A stretch of DNA of 64,000 nucleotides from NCBI RefSeq assembly GCF_002157355.1, contig NZ_LYMK01000023.1:1-64000 (forward strand), read 5' to 3'. Positions 41,643-53,309 of the stretch are shown here, piece after piece. The translations under genes and the position numbers were made by a program. The notes beneath the pieces are model-generated. The model was not told the origin of the DNA, did not search any database, and saw only the letters and a program-made list of their open reading frames with translations. This stretch comes from Variovorax sp. JS1663. GTDB lineage: Bacteria > Pseudomonadota > Gammaproteobacteria > Burkholderiales > Burkholderiaceae_C. Within the stretch, counting starts at the first letter, position 1, and every line of letters begins with the position of its first letter.

Positions 41643-42572
41643 ATGGCCTTCCGCGCATCCACCGCCAAGCCCGCACGCAGATCGGTGCACAACGTCGCGC
41701 TCTATGGCGAGAGCGGCGAGCAGCCGGCCTGGGCGGATCTGGTGCACATCGAGCGCATCCCGGAGCGATCGAGCCTGTTCGACTGGGAGATCGACCTGCA
41801 CTTCCACGACGCGCTGATCCAGGTGCTCTACGTCACCCAGGGCGGCGGCGAGGCCTTCATCGACGAGGTGCGCTGGTCCCTGGCGCCGCCCTGCCTCATC
41901 GTCGTGCCCGCGCGCTCGGTGCATGGCTTCAGCTTCCACAGCGATGTCGACGGCCCCGTCATCACCGCGGCGCAGAAGCCGCTCGAATCGCTGGCCGCCA
42001 CCGCGGCGCCGGAGCTGCTGGCGCACATCCATCGCCCGGTGGTGCTGCGCGTCGATCCCGCGAGCCGGCATGCGCAGGCGCTGATGCCGCTGTTCGAGGC
42101 GATCGACCGCGAATCGCAGGTGCACACCGCGGGCCGCGTGGCGGCGGGCATGTCGCTGCTGGTCGCGCTCTTCGTGCAGGTCGCGCGCATCGGCGAGGTC
42201 GCGCTATCGGCCGCCGAGAGCGCACGCTCGCGCAGGGCGGCGCAGATCGAGCACTTCCGCGCGCTGCTCGACGCGCGTTTCCGGCTGCGCGAGCCGACGC
42301 AGCGCTATGCGGACGAACTCGGGATCACGCTGGGCCAGCTCACGCGGCTGTGCCGCGACGTGCTGGGCATGTCGACGCAGGACGCGGTCAACGCGCGCGT
42401 GGTGCACGAGGCGCAGCGCGAGCTGGTGTATTCGTCGCTGAGCATCAAGCAGGTCGCGGCCGAGCTGGGCTTCGAGGACGAGGCCTACTTCGGCCGCTTC
42501 TTCAAGAAGCACACGGGCCACCGGCCGACCGAGTTCCGCGAGATGGCGCGCAGGCAGCTCGCGGCGCGCTGA
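41643..42572 (+). CDS. AraC-family transcriptional regulator
   Basis: 309 residues. An N-terminal cupin sensor (LHFHDALIQVLYVTQGGGEAFID, LIVVPARSVHGF) is followed by the two-HTH AraC domain (RYADELGITLGQLTRLCRDVLGMS, SIKQVAAELGFEDEAYFGRFFKKHTGHRPTEFRE). The PobR-like arrangement fits control by an aromatic acid. Divergent across 106 bp from the SDR-FAD-NIPSNAP-Bug operon, its likely target. Confidence 0.92.
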   Translation: MAFRASTAKPARRSVHNVALYGESGEQPAWADLVHIERIPERSSLFDWEIDLHFHDALIQVLYVTQGGGEAFIDEVRWSLAPPCLIVVPARSVHGFSFHSDVDGPVITAAQKPLESLAATAAPELLAHIHRPVVLRVDPASRHAQALMPLFEAIDRESQVHTAGRVAAGMSLLVALFVQVARIGEVALSAAESARSRRAAQIEHFRALLDARFRLREPTQRYADELGITLGQLTRLCRDVLGMSTQDAVNARVVHEAQRELVYSSLSIKQVAAELGFEDEAYFGRFFKKHTGHRPTEFREMARRQLAAR

Positions 42573-42585
42573 ACCGCCAGGGCGC

Positions 42586-43983
42586 CTAGCTCACCGTGTC
42601 GTTGCGCAGGTACCAGACGAGCGCGTAGCCCGCATCCTGCAGCGTGGGGGTCTCCTTGGCCTTCATCTCGGAGCCGATCTCGGTGCGCTTGATCTCCGTC
42701 GTCACCGTCTTGTCCTTCGTGAGCATGCCGGTGATCGGGTCCTTGTATGTCGGGCCGAAGAGGGTCTTCTTGACCTCGACTTCCTTGTAGGTCTTCATCT
42801 CCTTCTGCATCGACGACGAGGAGATCACCGCGCTGGTCCTCCCGTCGGCGAGCCGGCCGCTGACCTTCTGCACGCCGCCGATGCCGGAGCCGGCGGTGTT
42901 TTCGCTCTGGTCGAAGCGCTTCTTCCAGCGCGTGGCCAGCAGGATGCGCAGGCACCAGAGGTTGTCGCAGCTGGACGGATCGTAGGCATTGCGCTCTAGG
43001 AACTCCGAGCTGATCAGCGCCTTGTTCAAGCTCTCCGGACAGGTGTAGACGGAGAGGCCGCCCTGGCACGCCACGGTCTTGAGCGAGATGGCGCGCTCCG
43101 CGTTCTCCGCCGTGTCGAACAGCGCCTGCCAGAGCCACAGCTGCTGCGCGCTGCCGCTCGGGATGACACCGCCGTTCTGGTCGTCCGGTGCCTTCGCGGA
43201 CTGGTAGCCCATGCTCCTGTAGATCTCGAGCGGCTTGTTGAAGAGAAAGATGTCCCTGGCTGCGGCGGCCGCGATGATGGCGTACCACTGGAGGCGGTGG
43301 GTGTATTCGCCGTGGTAGGCCCCCGCGCCCACGTCCTTGAACTGGTAGCCGTGGCGCAGCAGCGGATTGAAGGCCAGGGCATCCAGGTCGCCCACCACCG
43401 TGGGCACGCCCTTGGGCAATGGAACCGACTTCATCTCGGGCGGCTTCGGCTCCCGAAACTTGTTGGGGGCCTCCTGGATCTTGGGCGTGACGCGCTGCAG
43501 CTTGCCGGCCTTGTCGCTGGTGGCAGCGGTGGAGAACAGCGTTCCCTCCTTGGCATCGGCGAAGAAGGTGCCCTGCTGGATCTTCTCGTGGTTGAAGCCC
43601 GATTCCGATTCGAACTTGCGAAGCGCGTTCGACAGCACCTTGTGCGCCTTCAGGTAGGCGTTGGCGGACGACACGGTGGGCGTCGCGAACTTGCTGGGCG
43701 TGGTGTAGGGCTTGGCCTCGGCGCCCGTGCGGGGCATGAGCGTGCCGGAGCGGATCTTGGCGCGGATCTCCCGCTCCAGCGGGATCAGGAAGCGCTCGAC
43801 GCGCCGCGGGTCGGTGAGGAAGGCGCCGATCTCGGCATAGTCGAAGGCGAGCAGGCTGCGGTAGGGGATGCTCCTCAGCGCGTTGTTGCCGTCGATGGCC
43901 CTGTCCAGGTTCGGCCAGTAGTGATCGATGATGCCCCTCTGGAAATCGGCGACGGACATCCGCTGGGTCACGGGGAATGGCAT
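42586..43983 (-). CDS. Protein of unknown function, 465 residues
   Basis: ATG 43983 has AAGGAGG five bases upstream. I recognise no family. The N-terminal 80 residues (DFQRGIIDHYWPNLDRAI, DYAEIGAFLTDPRRVERFLIPLE) look helical; a Lys/Pro-rich linker follows (residues about 170-195); then a conserved-looking core with GAYHGEYTHRLQWYAII, CPES and DNLWCLRILLATRWKKRFD; the last 100 residues are charged and rich in Lys/Thr. No signal peptide or TM segment. Cys and His in the core could be catalytic. It stands alone, convergent with the AraC gene, and could be secreted by another route or act in the cytoplasm. Confidence 0.6.
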   Translation of the reverse strand: MPFPVTQRMSVADFQRGIIDHYWPNLDRAIDGNNALRSIPYRSLLAFDYAEIGAFLTDPRRVERFLIPLEREIRAKIRSGTLMPRTGAEAKPYTTPSKFATPTVSSANAYLKAHKVLSNALRKFESESGFNHEKIQQGTFFADAKEGTLFSTAATSDKAGKLQRVTPKIQEAPNKFREPKPPEMKSVPLPKGVPTVVGDLDALAFNPLLRHGYQFKDVGAGAYHGEYTHRLQWYAIIAAAAARDIFLFNKPLEIYRSMGYQSAKAPDDQNGGVIPSGSAQQLWLWQALFDTAENAERAISLKTVACQGGLSVYTCPESLNKALISSEFLERNAYDPSSCDNLWCLRILLATRWKKRFDQSENTAGSGIGGVQKVSGRLADGRTSAVISSSSMQKEMKTYKEVEVKKTLFGPTYKDPITGMLTKDKTVTTEIKRTEIGSEMKAKETPTLQDAGYALVWYLRNDTVS

Positions 43984-44194
43984 GGAGGCCTCCTTCGCGT
44001 GGGGTCCGGTGCGATGGCGCCGGTCAGCCCCCGGGGTAGCCGCGGGCAACGACGATGCTAGGCAGTTCGCGTCGGCGCCGCGATCCGACGAAAGTGGTAG
44101 GTGATGGCGGCGCGGCGTGGCGTCCGACATTCCTCGTCATGGCGCTGACATTGCGGCTGCCTAGCCTTTGCGGCTCCCTTCGACGCGAAAAACC

Positions 44195-46549
44195 ATGGAC
44201 ACCAACTCACGCCGCAAATTTCTCCGGAGCACCGGCATCGCCGCCGCCACCCTGGCCGCCTTCCCACCCAGCATCCGCCGCGCGCTGGCCATCCCCGCGC
44301 ACCACGACACCGGCACCGTCAAGGACGTCAAGCACGTCGTGCTGCTGATGCAGGAGAACCGCTCCTTCGACAGCTACTTCGGCACCTTCAAGGGCGTGCG
44401 CGGCTTCGGCGACCGCTTCGCGATTCCCGTGCCGAACGGCAAGACCGTCTTCCACCAGACCTACACCAAGACCACGCCGCCGAGCACTTTCGTTCCCTAC
44501 CATCTCGACGAGAGCAAGGGCAATGCGCAGCGCGCCGGCAGCACGCCGCACGCCTGGTCCGACTCGCAGGCGGCCTGGGACCACGGCCGCATGTACAAGT
44601 GGCCCGACGCGAAGAACCAGCTCGCGATGGGCTACTACGAGCAGAAGGAGGTGCCCTTCCAGCGCGCGCTGGCCGACGCCTTCACGCTGTGCGACCACTA
44701 CCACTGCGGCATGCACACCGGCACCATCGCCAACCGCCTCTTCTACTGGAGCGGCACCAACGGCCCGAACGGCATCAGCCCGGTCGACGGCAGCCGCGTG
44801 CAGGTCGCGGCGCTGAACAACCAGTTCAACGGCGGCAACGACATCGGCCCCTCCACCCAGGGCTGGACGTGGACCACCTATGCCGATCGCCTGGAGAAGG
44901 CTGGCGTGAAGTGGAAGGTCTACCAGAGCCTGATCGACAACTTCGGCTGCAACGAGATGATGGGCTTCCGCCACTGGCGCACCGCCGTCGAGCAGATGCC
45001 GCCGGCGCGCCGTCCGGTCTTCGTGCCGGCCACCGACATCACGCAGCCGGTGACCGCGGCCGGGCCCTTCTACGACCCGGTGGTCGACGACGCGCTCAGC
45101 CCGCTGGCCAAAGGCTTCCACAACACCATGCCCTACGGCTTCCTGGAGACCTTCCGCGAGGACATCCAGAACGGCAGGCTGCCCGCGGTGTCGTGGATCA
45201 TCGCGCCCTCGGCCTACAGCGAGCACCCCGGGCCGTCGAGCCCGGCCAAGGGCGGCTGGTACGTGCAGCAGGTGCTGGACGCGCTCACCGCCAACCCCGA
45301 GGTCTGGAGCAAGACCGTGCTGCTGATCAACTTCGACGAGAACGACGGCTTCTTCGACCACCTGCCCTCGCCGTCGGCGCCCTCGCGCAACCCGGACGGC
45401 ACGCTGGCCGGCGGCACCACGATGGCGGAGGCCGACGTGGCCGTCGAGTACCACGACTTCACGCCCGCGACCACGAGCCAGCCGGCGAAGGACGGCCGGC
45501 CCTACGGCCCCGGCCCGCGCGTGCCGCTGTGGGTGGTTTCGCCCTGGAGCCGCGGCGGCTGGGTCAACTCGCAGGTCTGCGACCACACCTCGACGCTGTT
45601 GTTCCTGGAGAAGGTCTTCGGCGTGGCCGAGCCGCAGATCGGCGCCTACCGCCGCGCGGTCTGCAGCGACCTCACCAGCGCCTTCAACTTCGAGCGGCCG
45701 AACGACGAGCGGCTGCCCACGTTGGCCGGCCGCAAGACCAAGGACGAGGCCGATGCGCTCACGGCGGCCCAGCAGGCGCTGCCGAAGATCGTGCCGCCGA
45801 CCGACCTCCTGCTCCCGAAGCAGGCCACCGGCGTGCGCCCGTCGCGCGCCCTGCCCTACGAGCTGCATGCCAGCGCGCGCAGCGATGCGCTCAATGGCCG
45901 CATCCAGCTGCTGTTCGCCAACAGCGGCCACGCCGCCGCGGTGTTCCACGTCTACGACAAGCTGCACCTGGCGGACCGCCTGCCGCGCCGCTACATGGTC
46001 GAGCCCGGCAGGCAATTGAGCGGCGACTGGGCCGCGATGACCGACGACGCCGGCCTCTACGACCTGTGGGTGCTCGGCCCGAACGGCTTCCACCGCCACT
46101 TCAAGGGCGACCTGAACCGGCTGCGTGCCGGCGGCGCGGCACTGCCCGAGATCCGCGTGGGCTACGACCGGCGCAGCGGCGACATCCACCTGCTGCTGCG
46201 CAACGACGGCCGGCGCGATTGCCGCTTCACCGTGCAGCACAACAAGGTCTACCCGCGGCCCGATGGGCGTGGGGATGGCGGCGGTCATGGCCACGACGAC
46301 CATGACGATCGCGATCGGCGCGATGGCCGTGATGGCCGCGACGACAGGTCCCGCGACCCGTGGAGCGTGCGCGTCAAGGGCGGCGGCGACAGCCGCATGC
46401 AATGGAATCTCGACGACAGCGGCAACTGGTACGACTTCGCCGTCACCTGCGATGCCGACCCCGCCTTCTATCGGCGCTTCGCAGGCCGCGTGGAAACCGG
46501 GCGGCACCTGGTGAGCGATCCGGCGATGGGGCTCGCAGACCGCTTCTGA
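44195..46549 (+). CDS. plcN: Tat-exported phospholipase C (phosphocholine type)
   Basis: 784 residues. The N-terminus has a Tat signal (SRRKFLRSTGIAAATLAAF). HVVLLMQENRSFDSYFGTFKGVRGF and LINFDENDGFFDHLPSP are the conserved metal and active-site segments of bacterial phospholipase C of the alkaline phosphatase superfamily; two small C-terminal beta domains follow from about residue 560. An unusual insert rich in Asp, Arg, His and Gly (DGGGHGHDDHDDRDRRDGRD) splits the last domain near residue 700. It hydrolyses phosphatidylcholine or sphingomyelin outside the cell, releasing phosphate-containing head groups, which suits a phosphorus-scavenging role; exact substrate not shown. Confidence 0.9.
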   Translation: MDTNSRRKFLRSTGIAAATLAAFPPSIRRALAIPAHHDTGTVKDVKHVVLLMQENRSFDSYFGTFKGVRGFGDRFAIPVPNGKTVFHQTYTKTTPPSTFVPYHLDESKGNAQRAGSTPHAWSDSQAAWDHGRMYKWPDAKNQLAMGYYEQKEVPFQRALADAFTLCDHYHCGMHTGTIANRLFYWSGTNGPNGISPVDGSRVQVAALNNQFNGGNDIGPSTQGWTWTTYADRLEKAGVKWKVYQSLIDNFGCNEMMGFRHWRTAVEQMPPARRPVFVPATDITQPVTAAGPFYDPVVDDALSPLAKGFHNTMPYGFLETFREDIQNGRLPAVSWIIAPSAYSEHPGPSSPAKGGWYVQQVLDALTANPEVWSKTVLLINFDENDGFFDHLPSPSAPSRNPDGTLAGGTTMAEADVAVEYHDFTPATTSQPAKDGRPYGPGPRVPLWVVSPWSRGGWVNSQVCDHTSTLLFLEKVFGVAEPQIGAYRRAVCSDLTSAFNFERPNDERLPTLAGRKTKDEADALTAAQQALPKIVPPTDLLLPKQATGVRPSRALPYELHASARSDALNGRIQLLFANSGHAAAVFHVYDKLHLADRLPRRYMVEPGRQLSGDWAAMTDDAGLYDLWVLGPNGFHRHFKGDLNRLRAGGAALPEIRVGYDRRSGDIHLLLRNDGRRDCRFTVQHNKVYPRPDGRGDGGGHGHDDHDDRDRRDGRDGRDDRSRDPWSVRVKGGGDSRMQWNLDDSGNWYDFAVTCDADPAFYRRFAGRVETGRHLVSDPAMGLADRF

Positions 46550-46557
46550 AGGGCACG

Positions 46558-46579
46558 GGTGGCCGGCGCCCCGGCCACC
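46558..46579. terminator. GC-rich hairpin between convergent genes
   Basis: GGTGGCCGG-CGCC-CCGGCCACC, a perfect 9-bp stem, lies 9 bp after the phospholipase stop and before the end of the convergent small gene. There is no T-tract, but the position suits a bidirectional transcription end. Confidence 0.5.
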
Positions 46580-46617
46580 GGCAGGTGGCGGTCGTCCACC
46601 CGAGGGGCGCTGGCCGC

Positions 46618-46836
46618 TCAGGCCGCCGGGAAGCGCCGCAGCATCATCCGCCCGAGGCTGGTGATCTCGGTCACCATCGCGGGCAGCTGCTCGTAGCCGT
46701 CCATCGTCCGCTGGGGCGGGGGAATGGTGGCCTTCACCAGCCCCGCGGCCACCAGGACGCGGACGCCGTCGACATGGCCGCCGCCGGCGATCATGGCGGG
46801 CAGCGGACGGGAGGCGATTTCGCGGAGCACGAGCAT
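46618..46836 (-). CDS. Small hypothetical protein, about 72 residues
   Basis: From ATG 46836: MLVLREIASRPLPAMIAGGG then VRVLVAAGLVKATIPPP and VTEITSLGRMMLRRF. I recall similar short proteins in Variovorax and relatives, without known function; the helix-turn-strand pattern with LVAAGLVKA...ITSLG resembles a winged-helix fragment. A longer start at 46923 is possible. No strong ribosome-binding site. Confidence 0.5.
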   Translation of the reverse strand: MLVLREIASRPLPAMIAGGGHVDGVRVLVAAGLVKATIPPPQRTMDGYEQLPAMVTEITSLGRMMLRRFPAA

Positions 46837-46938
46837 GGACACCCGGCGACTGTATTCGGCGGCGGGGGTTTTCCCGGCCAGCCGGGTGCGCGATGCGTGA
46901 CTTCCTTGGGCATTGGCCCACATTGTTGAGGTACGGCT

Positions 46939-48048
46939 TCAACTGCCGCGCAGGCGGAATGCCGTCACCGGCCGCGCGAAGCCCTTGAGCACCAGGTCGC
47001 CGGCCGGCTCGGCCTCGGCGATGCAATCGATCAGGCCCCAGACGCGCTGCGACACCAGGATCTCGCCGCCGGCCGCCTCCCCGCACAGCCGGGCCGCGAG
47101 GTTGGTGACGGTGCCGATCGCGGCGTAGTCGATGCGGCCCGGGAACCCGATGCCGCCGAGCGTGGCGAAGCCCTGCGCGATGCCGATGCCCAGCTGCAGC
47201 GCATGGCCGCGCCGTCGCCAGTGCTCCGCCAGCTGGGCCACGTCGCGCTGCATCGCCAGCGCCATGCGCGTGGCGCGCGGCGCCGGGTCGGGCACGGGCG
47301 TGGGGTCGTTGAAGAACACCATGATGCCGTCGCCGCTGAAGCGCTCGAGCGTGCCCTCGAACTCGAGGATGCGCCGGCCCATCGCCGCGTGGTAGTCGGC
47401 CAGCACGGCCATCACCTCCTCCGGGTCGGCGGTCTCGGTGAAGGCGGTGAAGCCGCGCAGGTCGAGGAACACGACGGTGATCTCGCAGCGGTGGCTCTTC
47501 AGCGGATCGACGGCCCCGCCGTTGACGATGGCCTCGGCCAGTTGCGGCGAGAAGAAGCGCCGCAGCCGGTTCATGCGCTCGAGCTCGCGCACGCCTTCGT
47601 CCACGCGCTGCGCGAGCGTCCAGTTCCACTCGGCCAGCTCGCTGCGCTGCCGCTGGACCTCGTCGTAGAGCTGCTTGATCCGCAGCAGCGACTTCACCCG
47701 CGCCAGCAGCTCGGCGTGCGCCACCGGCTTGCTCAGGAAGTCGTCGGCGCCGGCCTCGAGGCCCTTGGCACGTTCCTTGACCGGATCGAGCGCGGTGACC
47801 AGCACGACCGGCAGCATCGCGTGCGCGGGGTCGGCGCGGATCGCGGCGCAGACCTCGTAGCCGCTCATGCCGGGCATCATCACGTCGAGCAGCACCAGGT
47901 CGGGCGCTTCCGCGGTGAGCTTGCGCAGCGCTTCTTCGCCGGACGGCGCGGTCACGATGCGGTAGCCCCGCGTGCCCAGCAGGTCGGCGAGGAGCTTGAT
48001 GTTCAGCGGCGTGTCGTCGACGATGAGGATGGTGGCAGCGGCGGTCAT
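46939..48048 (-). CDS. Receiver domain fused to class III adenylate/guanylate cyclase
   Basis: 369 residues. Residues 1-125 are a receiver domain with phospho-acceptor Asp55 (LVLLDVMMPGMSG) and the conserved Lys in SKP; a coiled-coil linker (about 130-165) leads to a class III cyclase domain (ITVVFLDLRGFTAFTE, FSGDGIMVFFNDP, GIGIAQGFATLGGIGFPGRIDYAAIGTVTNLAARLC). Phosphorylation would switch cyclic nucleotide synthesis. ATG 48048 overlaps the preceding receiver gene by 4 bp. Last gene of a three-gene signalling operon. Confidence 0.9.
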   Translation of the reverse strand: MTAAATILIVDDTPLNIKLLADLLGTRGYRIVTAPSGEEALRKLTAEAPDLVLLDVMMPGMSGYEVCAAIRADPAHAMLPVVLVTALDPVKERAKGLEAGADDFLSKPVAHAELLARVKSLLRIKQLYDEVQRQRSELAEWNWTLAQRVDEGVRELERMNRLRRFFSPQLAEAIVNGGAVDPLKSHRCEITVVFLDLRGFTAFTETADPEEVMAVLADYHAAMGRRILEFEGTLERFSGDGIMVFFNDPTPVPDPAPRATRMALAMQRDVAQLAEHWRRRGHALQLGIGIAQGFATLGGIGFPGRIDYAAIGTVTNLAARLCGEAAGGEILVSQRVWGLIDCIAEAEPAGDLVLKGFARPVTAFRLRGS

Positions 48049-48464
48049 GGCGTGTGCGGCGGTGGGTCCTGGCTGTCGGTGCCATCGGTGCGGTCGCGTC
48101 CTTTGTGAAGGAAGCGCCGGACGGTCTCGCGGAATTGCCGGAGCTGGATTGGCTTGGTGATGAGCGCGTCGAAGCCCGAGTCCACGACCTTCAGCCGCTC
48201 GTCGGGCATCACCGAGGCGGACACGGCCAGCACGGGGGTCGCGTCCAGCGCCGGGTTGGCGCGGATCCCGCGCAGCACGGCGATGCCGTCCATGTCGGGC
48301 AGCTGGATGTCCAGCAGCACCAGGTCGGGCCGCGCCGCGGCCACCAGGCGCAGGCCTTCGCCTCCGGTGGTCGCCTCGAGCGTGACGTGGCCGTCGTGCT
48401 GCAGGATGTCGCGCACCAGCTTCATGTTCTTCTCGTTGTCCTCGACGATCAGGATGGTGGCCAT
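48045..48464 (-). CDS. Single-domain response regulator
   Basis: 139 residues. MATILIVEDNEKNMKLVRDI with acidic pocket, phospho-acceptor Asp52 (LVLLDIQLPDMDG), SASV and ITKPIQ are all present. No output domain; the short basic and Asp-rich tail is not a known module. AAGGAG nine bases upstream. It probably relays phosphate from the adjacent hybrid-type kinase, perhaps as a CheY-like shuttle or sink. Confidence 0.9.
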   Translation of the reverse strand: MATILIVEDNEKNMKLVRDILQHDGHVTLEATTGGEGLRLVAAARPDLVLLDIQLPDMDGIAVLRGIRANPALDATPVLAVSASVMPDERLKVVDSGFDALITKPIQLRQFRETVRRFLHKGRDRTDGTDSQDPPPHTP

Positions 48465-48480
48465 GGCCTGGAACTCCTTC

Positions 48481-48543
48481 TCATTCGGTCATCCTGCCGG
48501 CGCTGACCAGGACGCCGTGCGGGATCGTGATGCCGTGCGCCAT
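48481..48543 (-). CDS. Possible 20-residue leader or small protein
   Basis: Between kinase and receiver genes, ATG 48543 with AGGAGG three bases upstream opens MAHGITIPHGVLVSAGRMTE and a TGA, 16 bp before the receiver gene start. A good ribosome-binding site in a 102-bp gap is the only support. It could couple translation of the two signalling genes. Confidence 0.3.
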   Translation of the reverse strand: MAHGITIPHGVLVSAGRMTE

Positions 48544-48566
48544 GTTCCTCCTGTTGCCGCCGCGGA

Positions 48567-51455
<2,889 letters not shown>

Positions 51456-51596
51456 GCGATGGACGGCATTGTGGGCCGCCGCCGTGCCGACGCACAGGGG
51501 GTGCGGGTCCGGGAATCGCGCGTTGTGCCTCCTGGCTGTCGGTGTTACGGTAGTGGTCCCTCGCTCGCCGGGACAACGTCACCAAGGAGGTGATCC

Positions 51597-52277
51597 GTGG
51601 GAGATCCGCAGAATCCGCTGCAGCCGGGCGACCGTGCGCCGGCCTTCGCGCTGCCCGCGGTCAACCGCGAGGGCCAGCTCGGCCTGGGCGATCTGCGCGG
51701 CCGTCCTTTCCTGATCGGCTTCTTCCGCGGCCTGCACTGCCCCTTCTGCCGGCGCCAGGTGATGCAGCTCTCGGAGATGCAGCCCGCGCTGCGCGCCAAG
51801 GGCGTCGAGACCGTGGCGGTGATCAACACGCCGTTGGCCCGCGCCCGGCTGTACTTCGGCTACCGGCCGCTGCCGGTCGTCCTGCTGGCCGACCCGGATT
51901 GCCGCACGCACCGCGCCTTCGGCGTGCCGCGCGTCGGCTTCCTGCCCGAGGGCAGTGCCGAGCCGCCGGCGTGGCCGGCCCGCACGACCGTGGCGCGCTT
52001 CGAAGCCGCGCGCATCAATCCCGGCGGCGTGCTGCCGCAGCCCCTGCAGCCGATGGCGGCCAACCCGGTGCTCAACGCGCGGGACGGCTTCGCGCTGGAC
52101 GAAGACGACGAAGCCATCTTCGCGGCGCACGGCACGCAGCTGGTCGGCCACTACCTCGTCGATGCGGCCGGCGTCATCGTGTGGACGCACATCGAGGCGC
52201 GCGAGGGGCCGGACAGGCTCTGCTACTTTCCCGACGCCGCGGAGATCATCACGGCGGCCGACGGCCTGCGGGGCTGA
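51597..52277 (+). CDS. Peroxiredoxin-like (AhpC/TSA-redoxin fold) protein
   Basis: 226 residues from GTG 51597, preceded by AAGGAGG. LQPGDRAPAFALPAVNREGQ and FLIGFFRGLHCPFCRRQVMQLSEM give the thioredoxin fold with HCPFC, a CxxC pair where peroxiredoxins usually have a single peroxidatic Cys, so a thiol-disulfide or redoxin role is also possible. The C-terminal third (DDEAIFAAHGTQLVGHYLVDAAGVIVW) is a second beta unit. Divergent from the kinase gene. Confidence 0.82.
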   Translation: MGDPQNPLQPGDRAPAFALPAVNREGQLGLGDLRGRPFLIGFFRGLHCPFCRRQVMQLSEMQPALRAKGVETVAVINTPLARARLYFGYRPLPVVLLADPDCRTHRAFGVPRVGFLPEGSAEPPAWPARTTVARFEAARINPGGVLPQPLQPMAANPVLNARDGFALDEDDEAIFAAHGTQLVGHYLVDAAGVIVWTHIEAREGPDRLCYFPDAAEIITAADGLRG

Positions 52278-52304
52278 TCCGCGGCGCGGCCCGGCCGGCC
52301 GCCT

Positions 52305-52502
52305 TCAGCCCGCGCGCGCGTCGAAGGCCTCGCGCGCCTGCGCCATGGCCAGGCCATGCGCCTCGGCCCAGCGGTCCACCGCCACGAAGGCCTCGCTCAG
52401 GCGCTGCCCGCTGGGGCTCAGCGCGTATTCCACGTGCGGCGGCTTGCCGCCCAGGTCCAGCACATCGGCGCGCTGCGCGCCCGCGGTCGTCGTCTTTGTC
52501 AT
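52305..52502 (-). pseudogene. HxlR-family regulator with internal deletion
   Basis: 65 codons: a normal N-terminus (MTKTTTAG... to DVLDLGGK) joins directly to PPHVEYALSPSGQRLSEAFV, the second half of the HxlR wing and C-terminal helix. About 55 residues, including the recognition helix, are missing compared with the roughly 120-residue family. Reading frame intact, but the product could not bind DNA normally. Divergent from an SMR gene damaged in the same manner. Confidence 0.65.
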
Positions 52503-52554
52503 GGTTACCGGAAGGTGCGTACTTGCGGGCCGGCGGCTCGCTCCCTATCTTCGC

Positions 52555-52574
52555 TGCTCCTCGATAACGGAGCA
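52555..52574 (+). promoter_or_regulatory. Hairpin over the ribosome-binding site of the SMR remnant
   Basis: TGCTCC-TCGATAAC-GGAGCA, a perfect 6-bp stem just before GGAAGC-ATG. It could affect translation initiation. It does not match the guanidine riboswitch patterns that often precede SMR genes, as far as I can tell. Confidence 0.3.
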
Positions 52575-52580
52575 GGAAGC

Positions 52581-52710
52581 ATGGGCTGGTTGTGGTTGTT
52601 CGCCGCGGGGGCCGTCGAGATCGTGATGGCCGTGGCGCTGAAGTAGCCGGCTGCTGCCGATCGCCATGATCGTGATCGGCACCATCGGGCTGCGGCTGCA
52701 GGAGGCCTGA
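52581..52710 (+). pseudogene. SMR-family (SugE/Gdx/EmrE) transporter with internal deletion
   Basis: ATG 52581 opens MGWLWLFAAGAVEIVMAVALK, a typical first SMR helix with the essential Glu (VEI), then a stop at 52644. In another frame, SSRLLPIAMIVIGTIGLRL then QEA and a stop at 52708-52710 is the usual fourth SMR helix. Some 60 central residues with helices 2 and 3 are gone and the frame is shifted. The intact protein would be a small cation exporter. Confidence 0.75.
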
Positions 52711-52739
52711 GCCGGGGCCGGGCCGGGGATGGCGACACA

Positions 52740-53141
52740 ATGACGGACCTCCCTTCCCGCCCATCCTCGATGCGATCCACCCGAGTCACGCAACTGCTCT
52801 GGCGCCTGCTGGCGGTCGTGTTCCTGGCGCTCGCGCTGCTCGGCGTCGTGCTGCCGCTGCTGCCGACGGTTCCCTTCCTCCTGCTGGCCGCGTGGTGCGG
52901 CGGGCGCGGGTGGCCGGCGCTCGAGGCGTGGCTGCTCGGGCATCCGATCTACGGTCCGCCCATACGCGAATGGCGGCGGGCCGGGGTGGTGTCGCGGCGG
53001 GCCAAGTGGGCGGCCAGCGTCGCCATGGCCATCAGCGCGGTCGCGATGCAGTTTGCGTCGCTGCCGATGGTGGCCCGGATCGCGGGCCCGCTGGTCATGC
53101 TGGCCACGTCGATCTGGCTCTGGCGCCGGCCGGAGCGCTAG
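52740..53141 (+). CDS. YbaN/DUF454 family membrane protein
   Basis: 133 residues. FLALALLGVVLPLLPTVPFLLLAAWCGGRGWPALEAWLLGHPIYGPPIREWRR, with the LLPTVPFLLLAA and HPIYGPPI motifs, identifies the YbaN (DUF454) family of small inner-membrane proteins. Function unknown. Intact, although flanked by decayed genes. Confidence 0.88.
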   Translation: MTDLPSRPSSMRSTRVTQLLWRLLAVVFLALALLGVVLPLLPTVPFLLLAAWCGGRGWPALEAWLLGHPIYGPPIREWRRAGVVSRRAKWAASVAMAISAVAMQFASLPMVARIAGPLVMLATSIWLWRRPER

Positions 53142-53309
53142 CCGGCCGAGCTTCCCCGCCGAGGCCACCGCCTACATCCGGAGACGACATCCGGAGATTG
53201 GCGCGCGCCGCCTGGGGCCTAGATTGGCGCTCGCGCCAGGGGAGCTTCGCGGCCTTCATCACATCGGCTTTCAACGCCGGGCAGGGGCCGCCCATCGATC
53301 GTTCTTCTT

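Noticed and set aside
44207..48085. Very long antisense frame across the phospholipase and signalling genes
   Set aside because: Biased Arg/Gly/Ala/His translation and no start signal; a codon-bias artefact.
52555..52580. Guanidine riboswitch before the SMR remnant
   Set aside because: Only one short hairpin with a TCGATAAC loop; the conserved loop elements of the known guanidine riboswitch classes are not visible.
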